NCBI GenBank assembly: GCA_037127255.1 | Contig: JBANSL010000010.1 | Span: 27,484,620 to 27,548,619, forward strand | Length of the DNA stretch: 64,000 nucleotides | Reading direction: 5' to 3' | Source: Persicaria tinctoria | Taxonomy: Eukaryota; Streptophyta; Magnoliopsida; Caryophyllales; Polygonaceae | Shown here: positions 1 through 12,911 of the stretch, piece after piece | Numbering within the stretch: the first letter of the stretch is position 1 | Layout: the number at the start of each line of letters is the position of its first letter | Notes under the pieces: generated by a model | The model's database searches: none | Told to the model about the DNA's origin: nothing | The model's input: only the letters and a program-made list of their open reading frames with translations | Position numbers and translations under genes: made by a program

Positions 1-145
1 ACCTGCTGCTGACGTGCTTCCTCGTGGATTCGATCCTGACTTTTCTCTTACTACAACGGGAGGAAGTCTTGTAATTATTTGCTGAGACAGGGGAGTCGTT
101 CTAAACCATATTCTATTCTATACTTGACTTACTCCTGCAACAACA
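1..145 (+). mobile_element. 3' end of a long LTR (same family as the inverted solo LTR at 33430-35532)
   Basis: Positions 1-110 match the reverse complement of about 33487-33590 almost base for base, including the stretches tgctgacgtgcttcctcgtg and ttactacaacggga. The similarity then weakens but continues to a CAACA end at 141-145, the expected LTR terminus. Family membership is therefore seen directly; a Tat/Ogre-like gypsy origin is only a guess. The rest of this LTR lies outside the window. Confidence 0.7.
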
Positions 146-3100
146 GTTGCCCTTAGGGATCTCTGTACGGTTGTAATGATGACTCTCTCTGAGTTGTATA
201 ACATGATCTAATAACCTCTTGCATATACCTTGCGAATGACCATTAGTATAGGCTCCTCATGCTATTACATATGTGATTGATTATATTGTTTAAGTATCGT
301 GTTGTGTCTTGCCTTCTATAATGACTGTATGTTGTTATAGCATGTACTTAGCCTATTGACCGTATGACTGATTGGAAGGATGAACCTTATGATGAGAACC
401 TAAATGATCGTTATTTCCTATTTGATTAGGTTTATGATAGTGTGATCAACTCCCCTTTGTATGAATGCTTGCAGATGATTGCCTTAGCATGCTGGGTGCT
501 GACGTGTCAATGCTTATTATCCTTTTGTGACAAGAATCCATAGTATGCCGTATGTTCTGTATTCATCAGATTAATTAACGTTGGTTGTTTTGCAATTTGT
601 ATTGTTGCGGGATTACTTGTGTTGGATGGAGAATATGTGGTATAATTGAGTCTTGAGAATTACATGTTTTATCCTAGTATGTGTTGATTTGAGCTCATGC
701 CCCCGTATTCTAGTCATATTGCCATTACTTAAACTCGTGTTATACATCGTAAAACCTTCCTCATGTTCTATATTGTTGGAATGTGATAGAATTGACTTCT
801 TATGTGTCGCCATGATTAGTTGCATGCATGTATCGTATGTTATGATAAGCCTTTAGCATCATGTGGGATCCTTAATTGTGACTTTTGTGAATTTATATCT
901 TGCCTACCTTATTGCGGATTTTCTCTTGAGCTAGGTCCCTGATAGTGTTATCCTCTCCCCTTTTCCTATCATCTTAGATTGTTCTACCCATCGTAATTAG
1001 GTTGACGTTAAATTCGATGATCGATTCACTTCCATGATGGTCTATCCTAGCATGCTTACATGTCATCGCTCAGTAGTGTTTCCTCATTTACTCTATGTTA
1101 TAATCTCGTGCTTGTATGAACATATGACTTGGCACCTCGCATGATCACACACCGCGTTACATTATGATTTCGCACACGCATGACACCTGAATGTTAGGAT
1201 GAATCTAATCGCATTATCTTGATTGTATTCACGTTCGATAAGTGCCAGTAGTGTCATGTAGGGCTTATGATTACCAATATGACTCGTAAATGATCACGTG
1301 TTGTACTTGTTCTATGATGTGATGACTATTGTAACATATATGTGCTCTATGATGGTTCGTTGTTGGCATGATATGATCTATCGCCCATGTTGTCTTCTTG
1401 TTACTTTTGATGATGCCTCATGTTTCGTGAATATTATGTTGAGATCCTCTTAATGGCTCTTGACTATGCTTGTATCACATCATGTATCGCTAGTACCATG
1501 TAGGACCCATGCTTTCTAAATGTATCTCGTCATATGATTACGTGTCATACTTGACCTATTATATGATCATTGTGTTAGATGAGATAGTTACTATGTTGCT
1601 TCTATATGTTCTCGTATGATGCATACACTAAACTCGTGCATTGTTCATATATGTGATAATCGTGATGCCCATTAAATCCCGCATATCTTGCTTAAGTTGC
1701 TAGGCATATCTACTTTCATGGATAATGGACTACTATCATGTCTCGTATGCATCCGTGTAGCACTTGAATATGTCTTGTTGGAATGAATGCGTATGTCGTG
1801 CTCCTTGAGATAGGTACATGTTTGTGTGGATTAATATGATTGATATGTCCCATGATGAATTTGTGTCTGCCTGTCACAATTGCAACCCAATAGACCTCCA
1901 TAAGGGCATTGTTGCCATCCTCGGGTTAGAGTCTAGTCTCTGGTATTGTCGTCTTTAGTTGTGGTCCGTTTTTGTCCCCGAAAGGAATTTGGGTTGTCCG
2001 CTCATGTCACTCCCCTATCTTCACTAACCTGGACTCTTGCGCGATACATTAGACGAGCGACCGCATGGGAAAAGAGAATGAGGAGTTGGATAGCGATAGA
2101 ACAATGCAACGGAAGTGTGGGCCCATAACCCACGGGCCTCAGGATCAATGATGTCGATGGAACGGGCACGCATCAAGAATTACGGTTACTGAGTAAGATA
2201 TGACTTGCAAGCGAGAGTGTTCTCCGTTCGAATTACTAACCCTTTTGAACTTGTTGACAATGATATTGCACTAACTTGGCGATGAGATTTACGTGTTGAT
2301 GTGCTGACTTGATGATGACTATTGCCTGATTGCCTGTCGTCTATGATGATATGATGTGATGCCTTATGGATCTAATGTACCATGATGTCTTGACGTGTTG
2401 CTATTCTAAGATGCTAAGCAAGATTTGAATTCCTTTGCCTGTAAAACGTGAACTACATATGCTAAGAGACCTGGATTGTATCTGATAAGGTTATAGTGCA
2501 ACATGTTAGCTTGACTTCAGTATGTTCATATAATGTTTGCAATGATTATTGAGCATAATGATAATCTGAGACTTGTTGAACCCATGATTTTGTGTTTATA
2601 AATGCTAGTTGACATGATGTAGACCTTATGTTTGATGATTTTAATTATTGCTTCTTCCTTAAACCTGTGGGTGAGGTCGTTGGTAGCGTGGTAGAAGAGT
2701 GGTGAAAGAGCTTGAGTGGTTAGGATGATCGGGGATGTTATGAGATAAGTCGCAAGAGAGAGATGTTGGTTTAGGTAAGACTGAGTGAGGTTTAGGAATT
2801 TTGCAAGACATGATGTTGGTGATATCTTGGGAAGTGTGGGAAGTGTAAGAAATGGCCTTAAGAGAAGTGAGGATATAGTATGAGAGGGTACTCGGGTGTG
2901 GAGTTATAGATAGGAGTTGGATTCTTAGAGGTGGATGGTGTGTGCAAGTGTTTGGTGGAATGAGGGCGAGATTTGAGCATCGGGATGAATTGAGATTTCT
3001 TTAGGGAATTTTGTCTAAGTTGATGTCGGTGAGTCTAGAAGATGATTGGTCTTGGCTTGAGAGTGGAGATGGGCGAGTGGGGATTGTGTTTTATTATTAT

Positions 3101-3199
3101 TATTATTTTATTGGTATGTTGGGAGGATTTTCTTGATTATTTTATTTATTTATATCTGCTGACATGATGTTAGATAGCAACCATGACGAACCTGATATG

Positions 3200-3925
3200 G
3201 AATGATATTACATATTGTTATGCAATACTGAAATCTAGTTGGTAGTGACAAGTGCTATCATGTTATATTGTTTTAAAAGCATGTTAGGGTGTGTGTGATA
3301 TGATATATGAACTATGAGATAATGATTGTTACTGTGTGAAAGCATGATGTTATATTACGTAGTGGTAAACATGATTATGAATGTGTAAATGATGAATATG
3401 ACTTGTATATATGAGATAATGCTGCCTGGTTACTAAATGATCATTATATGATATTGTGATGAGTTAAGGTGATGTCTATTGAGCTTGTTTACATTTTGAC
3501 GATTGATATACTGCTTGATTTCCCTTTGTTGAATCTTAATATGATGACCTTGTTATGTTGGTGTGTTGGCAATGGTTTTGTTCGTTGACCTTATGATAAA
3601 AAAAAAAAAATTCCCCTATGACTACCTGCACCATACCAATGTTGATAAGATAAACCTGTTATGACAATGTTGGATAGAACGTGGATGGGACAACTATGTG
3701 AGTTATGTGTTCATTAAATGAAATTCCTTGCTGTGACTGATCCTACTAAGATTTCGGTGTTGATATGCGATACTGAGATTTGGCTTGTAGTGACATACTA
3801 ACTCCTTGACACCTTGATGATTGATATATTGGTTGATCTTCCCTTTTTGCTGAATCTTAACGACATGACTTGTTGTGTTGATGTGTTGACAATGAGTTTG
3901 ATTCGTTGACTCTATGGTAAGGAGG
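3200..3925 (+). repeat. Diverged tandem duplication inside the non-coding retroelement body
   Basis: The segment around 3483-3600 (…gattgatatactgcttgat… through …ttcgttgacc…) recurs in the same order at about 3800-3920 with many substitutions. The preceding phrase (atgcaatactgaaatctag, about 3219) recurs near 3765. The unit is roughly 310 to 550 bp, depending on where the copies are aligned. Confidence 0.6.
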
Positions 3926-4194
3926 TACCTTTTATGACTTTGGTGTGATATCGAGATGTGTGTAATCATTTTGGCATAGATGCATATTAGGAACTTTAGT
4001 ATGATGTGGAGATGTTGATGTGACCTTATGACACTGTGTTGACATATGTTTGAGACTTGTCGTATGATGTACTCGTGGAGGATCGATTGGTTATGTAGTT
4101 ATGCATTGCTTATGGCTTGTGAATCTTGCTTGATTTGAGACTAATAGATTGATATGATTCTGGAAACTAGGAAGAGAATATGAGATTAGCCCTT

Positions 4195-4216
4195 AGAGGT
4201 GGATGATTCCACCTCT
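4195..4216. repeat. 9 bp-arm palindrome containing a polypurine-like word
   Basis: The arms AGAGGTGGA and TCCACCTCT are perfect inverted repeats around a TGAT loop. The left arm is identical to the polypurine-like word just before the LTR at 4817 (agaggtggatga). Confidence 0.75.
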
Positions 4217-4796
4217 CAGCTTCTGAATTTGATTGCTTGGTATGCGAGAAATTGATCTAGTGGTTGGAAGATTTTGACAAAATCTTGATTTGAAAGGATT
4301 TGACTTGGTTTGGTGTAAGGTTGCTTGATTAGACGTTGGATTTGAAGATTTTGAACGGTTTTGAAAAAGGACCAACTTGGATGCTAAAAGAATGAACGTT
4401 ACCGAGAATTTCAATAATTTTGAGGCTAATCTTTATTTTCAATTGAGGGATCCCTTTAGAAACTTTTCAAACCCGGGCAACTCTATGATACTTCACGAAG
4501 TGGATACATGCATTCTATCGGGGCGCCTATAGGGTGCTTGCTACGACCTAGTGATGCTATTGTAGAACCTTTAGAGTTGTGGTACTACCGAAAAGTCTAA
4601 GCGAGGGTGTGATAAGGGCGCTTATTGCATACTTGTCAAGGCCAATTGGAGATGTCACGACTGTGACTAGGATGTTGTGAGATTCTCGGAAGACGCAACC
4701 GAGATGATTACAAGATCTTTAGACATGGTCCTTGGACTCATCAATTTAAAACTTCATCCTCATGTTTAAGAGTGATTTTAGTCTCGGGGACGAGAC

Positions 4797-4816
4797 TTGT
4801 TTTTAGAGGTGGATGA
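4797..4816 (+). other. Polypurine tract of the Tekay-like element
   Basis: The purine-rich word agaggtggatga lies directly before the TGTAAAGACC start of the LTR. This is where plus-strand DNA synthesis of an LTR retrotransposon is primed. The upstream phrase tctcggggacgagact is the style seen at the 3' end of Del/Tekay internal regions (recollection of the family). Confidence 0.55.
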
Positions 4817-7800
4817 TGTAAAGACCGGGAGATTTTAGAATATTAAATTATTAAAATAGTGATTTACAATCCTTCCGATTTTAAGATTTGAGAGGTTTGG
4901 AATTTCTGTCCTTGAGCTATTGGTTTTATTCTAAATATTTTAAAACGAGTTCCGGCATTATTTAATTGGAAATTTAAAATATGTTATACTATGCTTTTAT
5001 ATACCGAAAATTGGAAAATAATGTTCGGATGTAATTTATTAAATTCGGATTTGGAAAAATTGAGGAGTATTTTAAACGCGTCGGGATAAGATCGAGAGAG
5101 CGGATTTTGAGATATTTATTAAGGTATTCAAAATATCTGTTTTGTCCACTTTTATCCAATTCCTTTTCTCTTTTCTCTTCTCTTCACTCCCTCTCTCTCT
5201 CGTTGCCCTCTCCAGGTCACTCATTCTTGTCCTCTAGCTCACTTCTTCCAAATGCACCTGCAATATACACACAGATGTTGCTTTTGTCTCCCATATAAAT
5301 TGAACTACTGGGAAAACCCTAACCTTATCCATAGATCGCCCTCTCCTCCTTCTCACTCTTTCCACCTATATCCAAACATAGTCCTTTTGGCTCTTCTTGA
5401 GCCTGGTTGCCGCAACCACCATTTCACCACAAACACCAGCCCGCCTCCTCCTTTTTCCGTGAGCACCACTGCAGCAACCTCTTCTCCACCAGCAGCTCTT
5501 CCTCCCAAGAAGCACCCGTAGCAGCAGCAGTGAAGGGTCCCTCCGACGCCAGGAGCCGAGCCATTAGGCCACCGGAACCGCTAGCACCGCCGGAGATGCT
5601 CCTCCCCTCTGTTCGTTTGAAATCGGTAAACCGTGTCCATTCTCCCTTTTCCGGTTCGAATCTTTGCAGCTCTTTTACTCGCTCTCCTCCCTCCCTAGGC
5701 CAAGAAGGAGCGTTTCCGATCTCGACGGAGTACGCCGGCTCCACCGCGAGCATCGCTTCCATGTTCTTTCCGATTTGGCCTCGGTAAGGTTTTCCCTTCG
5801 TTTCCGACTCGATAACATGTCAATCTGGCCTTTAAACCTCCCACAAACTCCCTAGGACCAGAGAAATCTCCTAATCCATGGCCCTCGCGGTCGGAAGTCA
5901 CCGTCGGATCCGGAAGATTCCTCTCGGAGTCGCTCGGTGAGTCTCGCTCCTCTTCCTCTTCTTTACTCGCGCGTTGCTCTCTTTGGGTTGGGTGTGGTCG
6001 GAATTCCGAGGTTGTATGGTTAGGAGTGAGTCGGGTTTGATTGCCGCCGCCGGAGAGTCCCTGGGTCCCTCCTTTCCTCTTCCGTTTTCTTTCCGTCGCT
6101 GAGCGGTGTCCTGTTCTTGTGGGTTGAGGGAGACGGTTCACTTCTTTTCTTTCTTTTCCTCCTGAACCGGGTCTGGGGTTGGGAGATTTGAGCTTGGGCC
6201 GGATCCGAGTCATGGGGCCGGGTTTCAGAATTGAGTAATTCGGGCTTGGGGTTGGGCTTCGTTTGCTTTGGGCTGATGGTTACCTAATGAGTTGAAATGG
6301 TCAATTGGTCATATATTATTTAGTTATATAGTACCACATATTTGCTATATCTTTTTCGTGATATATTATAGATGTTATATTATATGAACCGTATCTGGTT
6401 ATATTATTCTGTTTGGAAAATATAATTTCTCAAATTATGATTATATGTTTTAAAGGATTTTAAAATAATATTATTAAGATATGTATTTTGTGATGTTTAA
6501 ATATATACTTTTAAAGATTCTAAAATGATTTATTGGCTCGGATTATAATCATGATTTGTGAAGGGGGTTTAATTTTGATATTTTATTTAGTTAAGCATTG
6601 TTGATAAACTATTTAAATAGAGATATTAAGTTTGGAAATATCTTTTAAGGATTTGCTGTTGGAAAGTCGAAATGCCGGAATTACTTCTATAACATGATCT
6701 TGAGGTAGTGGTTTTAAGGTTAAATGTTTAATGTCGAGATTTTTGTCTTGATTTGATGATGTTGGTTTTGAGAAGGAAGTTTGGAAATATGGTTGGTAAG
6801 ATTTTATCAATGGGTTTGATTGGAAGAATGATTTTGGTCGATGTTGATCGTATCAGAAAGGTTTTGGAAAATGGTTTTACTATCGATTGGTTTTGAGAAT
6901 GTTGGAAACTTGGGTTCTGTGTATATGAATGTTAGCCCGATAGCTTATGAAAATGGCTTGATGATAGTTGTGTATTTCTTTTGGATCGCTTTGGACTTGC
7001 ATTTGGGCCCTTTCTTGTGTTATATTGCTGTTCTGCATCTTCAGGTAAGTCTCTTTGGAGCTTACTCAGATTGAATAGAGTTATTCCCTGCTTTAGGTGC
7101 ATGATATACTAGGTGCTTGCATTCATGATCAGCATGCCATGTAGTACCATGCTAGGTTGCATCGATCGTTGAGCATTCTATTTCTTTATGTGTATGTAAA
7201 CAGAACGGCTGTTATCTGTGAAGTAACTAGAGTCATTGCTAGGGTTATAGGACGACCTAGTATCATCGGGTCCCGTCCTGAGTCAATCGAGTCATGAACT
7301 TCCTTATATTATGAGATGCCTGCGGGCTTTATTGTGGAGCGGGTTGGGCATGCGTGCCGCCCGATTATAAATGAATGCATTCACGAGCTGGCCAGTCTCC
7401 GCCCTATCGGAAGGGGGTGGAGGTAGGAGAGGGATATACCACTTGGTATTATGTGCTAAGGCCTTATTATTACTATGCACTTGATCTTAGGAACATGTTA
7501 GTGTGTTAATATCCCGCAATGCATCTAGAAGCATCTTTATTAGGTATAGCGTATATGTGTGCTTAGGGTTGGGATGCAGAGCTAAAGTGGGCATCGATCT
7601 GATCCCGCCCCATATCAATTTTTTTTAGGTATCCGTTATGCTTACTACTATTGATGCTGATTTGAGTCCATGACCGCTGGGTCTAACATGACGGAAAGAG
7701 AGAGTTGAGATTCCAACTTCACCAATTTAATTACGGCTCGAATTTGAATGGTTCATCATATTTTGACCCGGCTCTGCCGTGGCACCCACTTGTATCTTTA

Positions 7801-8023
7801 CTTTGCTTCCGCTTTACTTTCGTTTGAAATGGATTCTGCGACATAGTCTTAAGACAGGTTAAGGGTACCCAACGGCCCTTCGAGGTTTTTAGGGTTTGAA
7901 ATCCCTCTTTCTACTAACCTTAAATGAGTTTGAAACCTCGACCCGTACCTGGATTGCAAGATCCGAACAAGGGGTTTTATCCCTTGAAACGTAACCTGGA
8001 AATTATAATTCTGGGTCGTTACA
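4817..8023 (+). mobile_element. Long (3.2 kb) LTR, Del/Tekay-like gypsy element, probably the 3' LTR
   Basis: It starts TGTAAAGACC after a polypurine tract and ends GGTCGTTACA. A second, broken copy of the same family (11261 to about 23360) shows the same start (TGTAAAGG), the same internal landmark (caggtaag…ttactca near 7043 and 22411) and the same end region (…aggtca/ggtta…aaatcccnctttt…ctaacct near 7850-7920 and 23270-23350). The length is typical of Del/Tekay chromovirus LTRs. A CT-rich leader-like stretch (5160-5520) lies inside; long ORFs in 5250-6213 run in several frames on both strands and have no recognisable product. Because non-coding internal sequence precedes it and unrelated sequence follows, I read it as a 3' LTR. 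Confidence 0.8.
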
Positions 8024-8163
8024 CTACGAGCCACCTCAGCCACCACATGTCCTGGAACAAAATCCACCAACCCCGATTGCGTCAAGGGAGATGACCCTAT
8101 CAATTCAACACAAACATCCAACCCTTTGTCCCACGCAAAAATAAGCATGTCCGCAGGACGAAG
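8024..8163 (-). pseudogene. Fragment of an RPAD-type domain (plant reverse-transcriptase-associated family)
   Basis: The minus strand reads LRPADMLIFAWDKGLDVCVE followed by a GSSPLTQSGLVDFVPG-type stretch. This closely matches the domain at 9557-10016. I recall this family as the C-terminal part of proteins often annotated as putative reverse transcriptase in plants; its biochemical role is unclear, and the RPAD…D.CV(D/E) pattern could be a nuclease-like fold (inference). The fragment is cut on one side exactly at the LTR end (8023) and on the other at about 8163, so it cannot be functional. Confidence 0.65.
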
Positions 8164-9213
8164 AGGTTTTCTTGCTTCTATTTTGTGTTTTCAAGTGTTG
8201 TCGAGCACGTTTTCTTGCTGAATTTTTTGGGTTGTTGCTTCTATTTTGTTGCTGATTTTTTTGGGTTGTTGCTTCAGATTTCTTGTTTTTTTTTGGATTG
8301 TTGGTTCTGATTTCTTGCTGTTTTCTTGCTGAATTTTTGGGGCCATTGATTTTTATTTCTTGCTGGATTTTTTAGATGGAATCAAAAACATTTTTTGATC
8401 TGATTAATTGTTGTTTTTTCTGGGCTATTGCTTATGAATTTCTTGCTGAGATTGGTTTTGTTTTTCATCGTGGATTCTCAAGCACCATTTATTGAATTTG
8501 TTCATCATGGAATCTGACTTCTTGCCACTTTTTTGCTGGATTGAATTGGTTTTTCCTTCTTCATATATCCTTGATAAATACATTTAGTTTATTATAATTT
8601 ATGTATTTATTATAGTGTATAATAAATGCAAAAATATGTAAAATAGAGATGTTGGTGAAGTTTGGGTGAATTTTTTTTAGAGATTTTGATATTTGGATCT
8701 CTGAAATAGAGAATTTTTACAAATGCCGTTGTGCTCGCTCTTAGAAATGGTTAAAAGTAAAAAATGACAGAAATATGCAGAGGGGAGAGAGAGGCCCCAG
8801 GTCACATTTGAAGTGGAGCAAAAAGGGAAGGGAAAATTTTTTTCACCAATTTTAAACTAATTTTCAACCATTTTCATTTGTTAAAATTAAAAAATAAAAT
8901 TATTTTCGAACTTAAGTTAATTTTATCTATCTATAGACAACCACTTTATATATGTTTATGGAAAAAAATATTTCGAAGTGAGATTATTTTCTGGACATAG
9001 AGAGAAATAGGACTTACGTCCGAGTCAATACGTTATTCATGCAACTAAAGTCTATTTATGTGCCATTATAATTATATCTCATGCCAACTCTTTTAACTCT
9101 AACAGATAAACCCAAGTCTGAATATAAATATTATCTTAACGTTTATCATGACAATCAACTACATGTCACTAACGTTTATTTTCGGTTGGCATGCAATATT
9201 AATTGGCAGTCAC
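8164..9213. other. AT-rich intergenic stretch with a degenerate short repeat
   Basis: No gene seen. Positions 8164-8480 repeat variants of cttgctgattttttgggttg many times (a degenerate 25-40 bp repeat). The remainder to 9213 is AT-rich sequence without recognisable content. Confidence 0.5.
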
Positions 9214-9317
9214 GTATTCGATAGGGGTGGGCACAAATTTCGCAAATCCCGATCCCGTCCCGGTCCCGATCCCGGTGGGATTTAGGACAAAATAGTGAAT
9301 CCCGTCCCGCAAAAATT

Positions 9318-10016
<699 letters not shown>

Positions 10017-10073
10017 GTCCTGTCCCGGATCAATCCCGTCCCGTCCCGTCCCGTGCCCACCCCTAGTATTCGA

Positions 10074-11260
10074 TATTGATTGGAATGCGACTAATCAAGA
10101 ATTATTTCTAATTATGAAACCACCTTCATTGACACCCCGTAATCCCCCTCTCTCATTTGGCAAAAGCTGCTGACTCTATGCATTTAATGCTCTCCTCTCT
10201 CCTCTGCAAAAAACTACTTGCTCCATCATTATAGTTTACTTGGGGTTGGAGGTGAAGTGCACCTATTATTTTTGCAAATTTGGGAGCATAATGGTTACTT
10301 TTACAAATTTTACAGGGGGAGGGTTACATGTGCAAGTCCCAGTTTTTTTTTGGTATATTCAATACCATTTTCTCTTGTAGATATTCATGTTGTTGGATAT
10401 AATGTCTAGACTTGGTGGTTTTAAGGTATCTCTTGGACTTCCCCATCCCACATTGGAAGTTCAAGGGCACCCTAAAGGTGTTTTTAAGGAGGCACTACTT
10501 CACCTTCTTACACTGAGTAGTACAGTAGGATATGGAGCACCCACAGACGTGCTTGCCGACGCCGTCCGACTCGTGCTCGGAGTTCTTGAGGTCGAAGATA
10601 TTGCAGACATCTTTTGCGGAAACTTTCACTAAATATATATTTTCACTGAAAATATCTTTTGTGAAAACTTATCTTGAAATCTTCTCCCGTAGATCTTTTC
10701 TTGTGTCCGAAGGAGACGACTTTAGCTTCTATAAAAGGAGATCGTAGGCTTGGATTTCAAATTCACAGAAAACATTCGTCTATCTCCCTCTCTAGTTTTC
10801 TGCTACTCTTTTCCCGTGGTGAGTGTCTGTTTATTCCCCACCAAGAAGTTGCAATTAAAGCAAAGCATTGGGCACTTTCTTGTTGTGAGTACGTGAAGCG
10901 GTATTCTGAGATGTCAGTGGACTATTCTGTCTCCTTAGCAACTTTATTAGATCCTCCGGCAGTATGTTTTCGTCCAAACCGTAAAGATCCATTATCTAAG
11001 TTTTAAAAATAGGGTATAATGTTCCAGTTCCATCTTCTCACCCTCGAGTGTACATGTAAGAGAAGCCATTGAAATCGTTGGGGCAAGTTGCCTCGTATAT
11101 GATATGCACCAATGTCAGGGGCAAATACGTTTCTCATTCAACGGCTTCTATACCACGCTTCACCCCAGCCCGCAACCCCTTCACATAAACGAGTTCGGCT
11201 TACATCCAATAATATTGTACAACAAAATTTGTTGCGTGTCTCGGGTTTTAGCAGGGTCAT
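10074..11260 (+). other. Intergenic stretch with a possible copia-type LTR fragment
   Basis: From about 10391 (tgttggatataatgtctaga) the sequence looks like a plant copia LTR: TG start, a TATA-type box at 10730-10737 (tataaaag), then a CT-rich leader-like stretch (10768-10800). No matching second copy, PBS or polypurine tract was found, so the right end (perhaps near 11010) is not defined. Nothing coding is recognisable; the several 60-110 codon frames are not similar to anything I know. Confidence 0.35.
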
Positions 11261-11572
11261 TGTAAAGGTTCGGATTTTCAAATCCTGATTTTTACGGAAA
11301 AAGAAAATTAAAAATGAATTTAAATCGGATTTAAAACTCGTAGAGCGGATTCCACCTAAATTTAAAATTTGACGAACGATTCCGTCCTTTCACCTCGAGA
11401 ATTCAAAATAAATTCGGATGGGGATATCTTTTTTTTCCGGTTTTAAAAATCTAATTGATCGAGAAAGTGAGAGTCGGGAAAACTAACATTCGAAAACTAA
11501 TTTCGACCCCGTCACTCCCTCCTTCAAATCACCGTTACCCTCGTCACCCTCACCATCTCCATCACTCTTTAC
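11261..11572 (+). mobile_element. Tekay-like LTR no. 2, first segment
   Basis: It starts TGTAAAGGTT, matching the start of the LTR at 4817. There is no polypurine tract upstream, so this may be a solo LTR or a 5' LTR. It is interrupted at 11572 by hAT-like element B, whose target duplication CTCTTTAC is the last 8 bp of this segment. The LTR continues at 12714. Confidence 0.65.
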
Positions 11573-12705
11573 TAGGGGTGGGCACAAATCCCGCAAATCC
11601 CGATCCCGTCCCGGTCCCGTCCCGATCCCGTCACGATCCCGGTGGGATTTAGGGCAAAATAGTGAATCCCGTCCCGATCCTGTCCCGCAAAAATCATGCG
11701 GGACGATCCCGGTGGGATCCCGCAAATCCCGTCCCGTCCCGCATATAATAATAATAATAATAATAATTTTTATAATAATAATAATATTATTATAATATTA
11801 TAGAATAATAATAATATATTATTAGTATTATTATTTCGAGCAAATATTATAATTATAATTATAAACATAATCTTCCATTTATAATAATAATAATAATAAT
11901 ATTTGTTTATAATAATATTATTATTATTATTTGAGCAAATATTATTTATAATTATCATAATAATTTTCAATTTATAATAATAATAATAATATTATATTAT
12001 TATTATATCATATTATATTTTTTTCTTGTAAAGTATAATTATTTTATAATAATAACAATAAAAATAATTAATAATAATATTTTTTTTAATTATAACGTGG
12101 CATTATTATTATTATTATTATTTTATTATTATTATTATTATTATTATTATAAAAAGAAAAGATTTACAAGAAATTAGTAGGCAGCCGAGATACTATTTGG
12201 GCGCATTTAGAGCTACAAGAGGCAAATAGCTAAATACGGTATTCTTCCCAACTATCAATCGATAATGAGACAGTATCTGGTGAATCTCGTCTCAATTTCT
12301 TTCCGTTCTGATCTAGTAAGATAATGTAGTCAAATAGGTTGAACATTATAATTAATTATAAAATCATTGTATGAATTAATAATAGTATTATAATATTAAT
12401 ATTAATAATAATAATAATAATATTGAATAATATAGTTGAGAAGAATATTGTATTCAACATATTATACAAATTAATGAATTATGAAAGCATTTTTCACTTT
12501 GCAAATTTATATAATATTTTATTATTTTTATTTGCGGGACAAGGCCCGTCCCGTCCCGATCCCGTCCCGTCCAGACACCATCCCGTCCCGATCCCGGCCG
12601 AAAAAAAAAGTGTCAATCCCGTCCCGATCCCGTCCCATAGAAATTTCGTTGGACGAGTCCCGTCCCGGCTCAATCCCGTCCCGTCCCGTCCCGTGCCCAC
12701 CCCTA
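11573..12705 (+). mobile_element. hAT-like non-autonomous element B
   Basis: The ends TAGGGGTGGGCAC…GTGCCCACCCCTA are identical to element A. The 8 bp target duplication is CTCTTTAC (11565-11572) and CTCTTCAC (12706-12713), with one mismatch. Subterminal cccg(a/t)tcccg arrays lie at both sides, and the interior is AT-rich with several AAT/ATT microsatellites (11744-12150, 12378-12430). About 190 bp of non-repetitive sequence (12160-12350) has no recognisable origin. No ORF of interest. It lies inside Tekay-like LTR no. 2. Confidence 0.85.
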
Positions 12706-12911
12706 CTCTTCACCTTCGCCTCCAAAACTGCACCGAAGCTCACCTCACATCTCTCGTTCCCTCTCCATTGTCAAGGTCGCCGATGACCAAACACAAGAAC
12801 CCAACCTTCCCTGCCTCTTTTTGAAGCATCACCGACCCCTACATCTCCATCGCCGAACACTTCCCGAGCGCCCCTGTTTTCGAGCTCAAGAGGCCGAGCA
12901 TCTCCAGTGCC
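12706..12911 (+). mobile_element. Tekay-like LTR no. 2, second segment
   Basis: A CT-rich stretch joins the sequence left of element B to the copia insertion site. The last five bases, GTGCC (12907-12911), are the copia target duplication. Corresponding CT-rich sequence is found inside LTR no. 1 at about 5350-5530. Confidence 0.5.

Larger units (their letters stand above)
146..4816 (+). mobile_element. Non-coding internal region of a Tekay-like or large non-autonomous LTR element
   Basis: No open frame with recognisable gag or pol similarity is visible on either strand. The stretch is T/G-rich and full of diverged internal repeats: 1245-1370 resembles 1485-1610, and 3200-3600 resembles 3755-3925. 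Positions 2640-3060 are unusually purine-rich on the plus strand. The end (about 4760-4816) reads into a polypurine-like tract directly before an LTR start, so this is best seen as the 3' internal part of an LTR element whose coding region is lost or was never present (LARD-like). Whether the whole stretch is one element is uncertain. Confidence 0.45.

Noticed and set aside
5250..6213. Long overlapping frames on both strands in the Tekay-like LTR
   Set aside because: They lie in a GC/CT-rich leader-like stretch inside an LTR, overlap each other on both strands and match no family.
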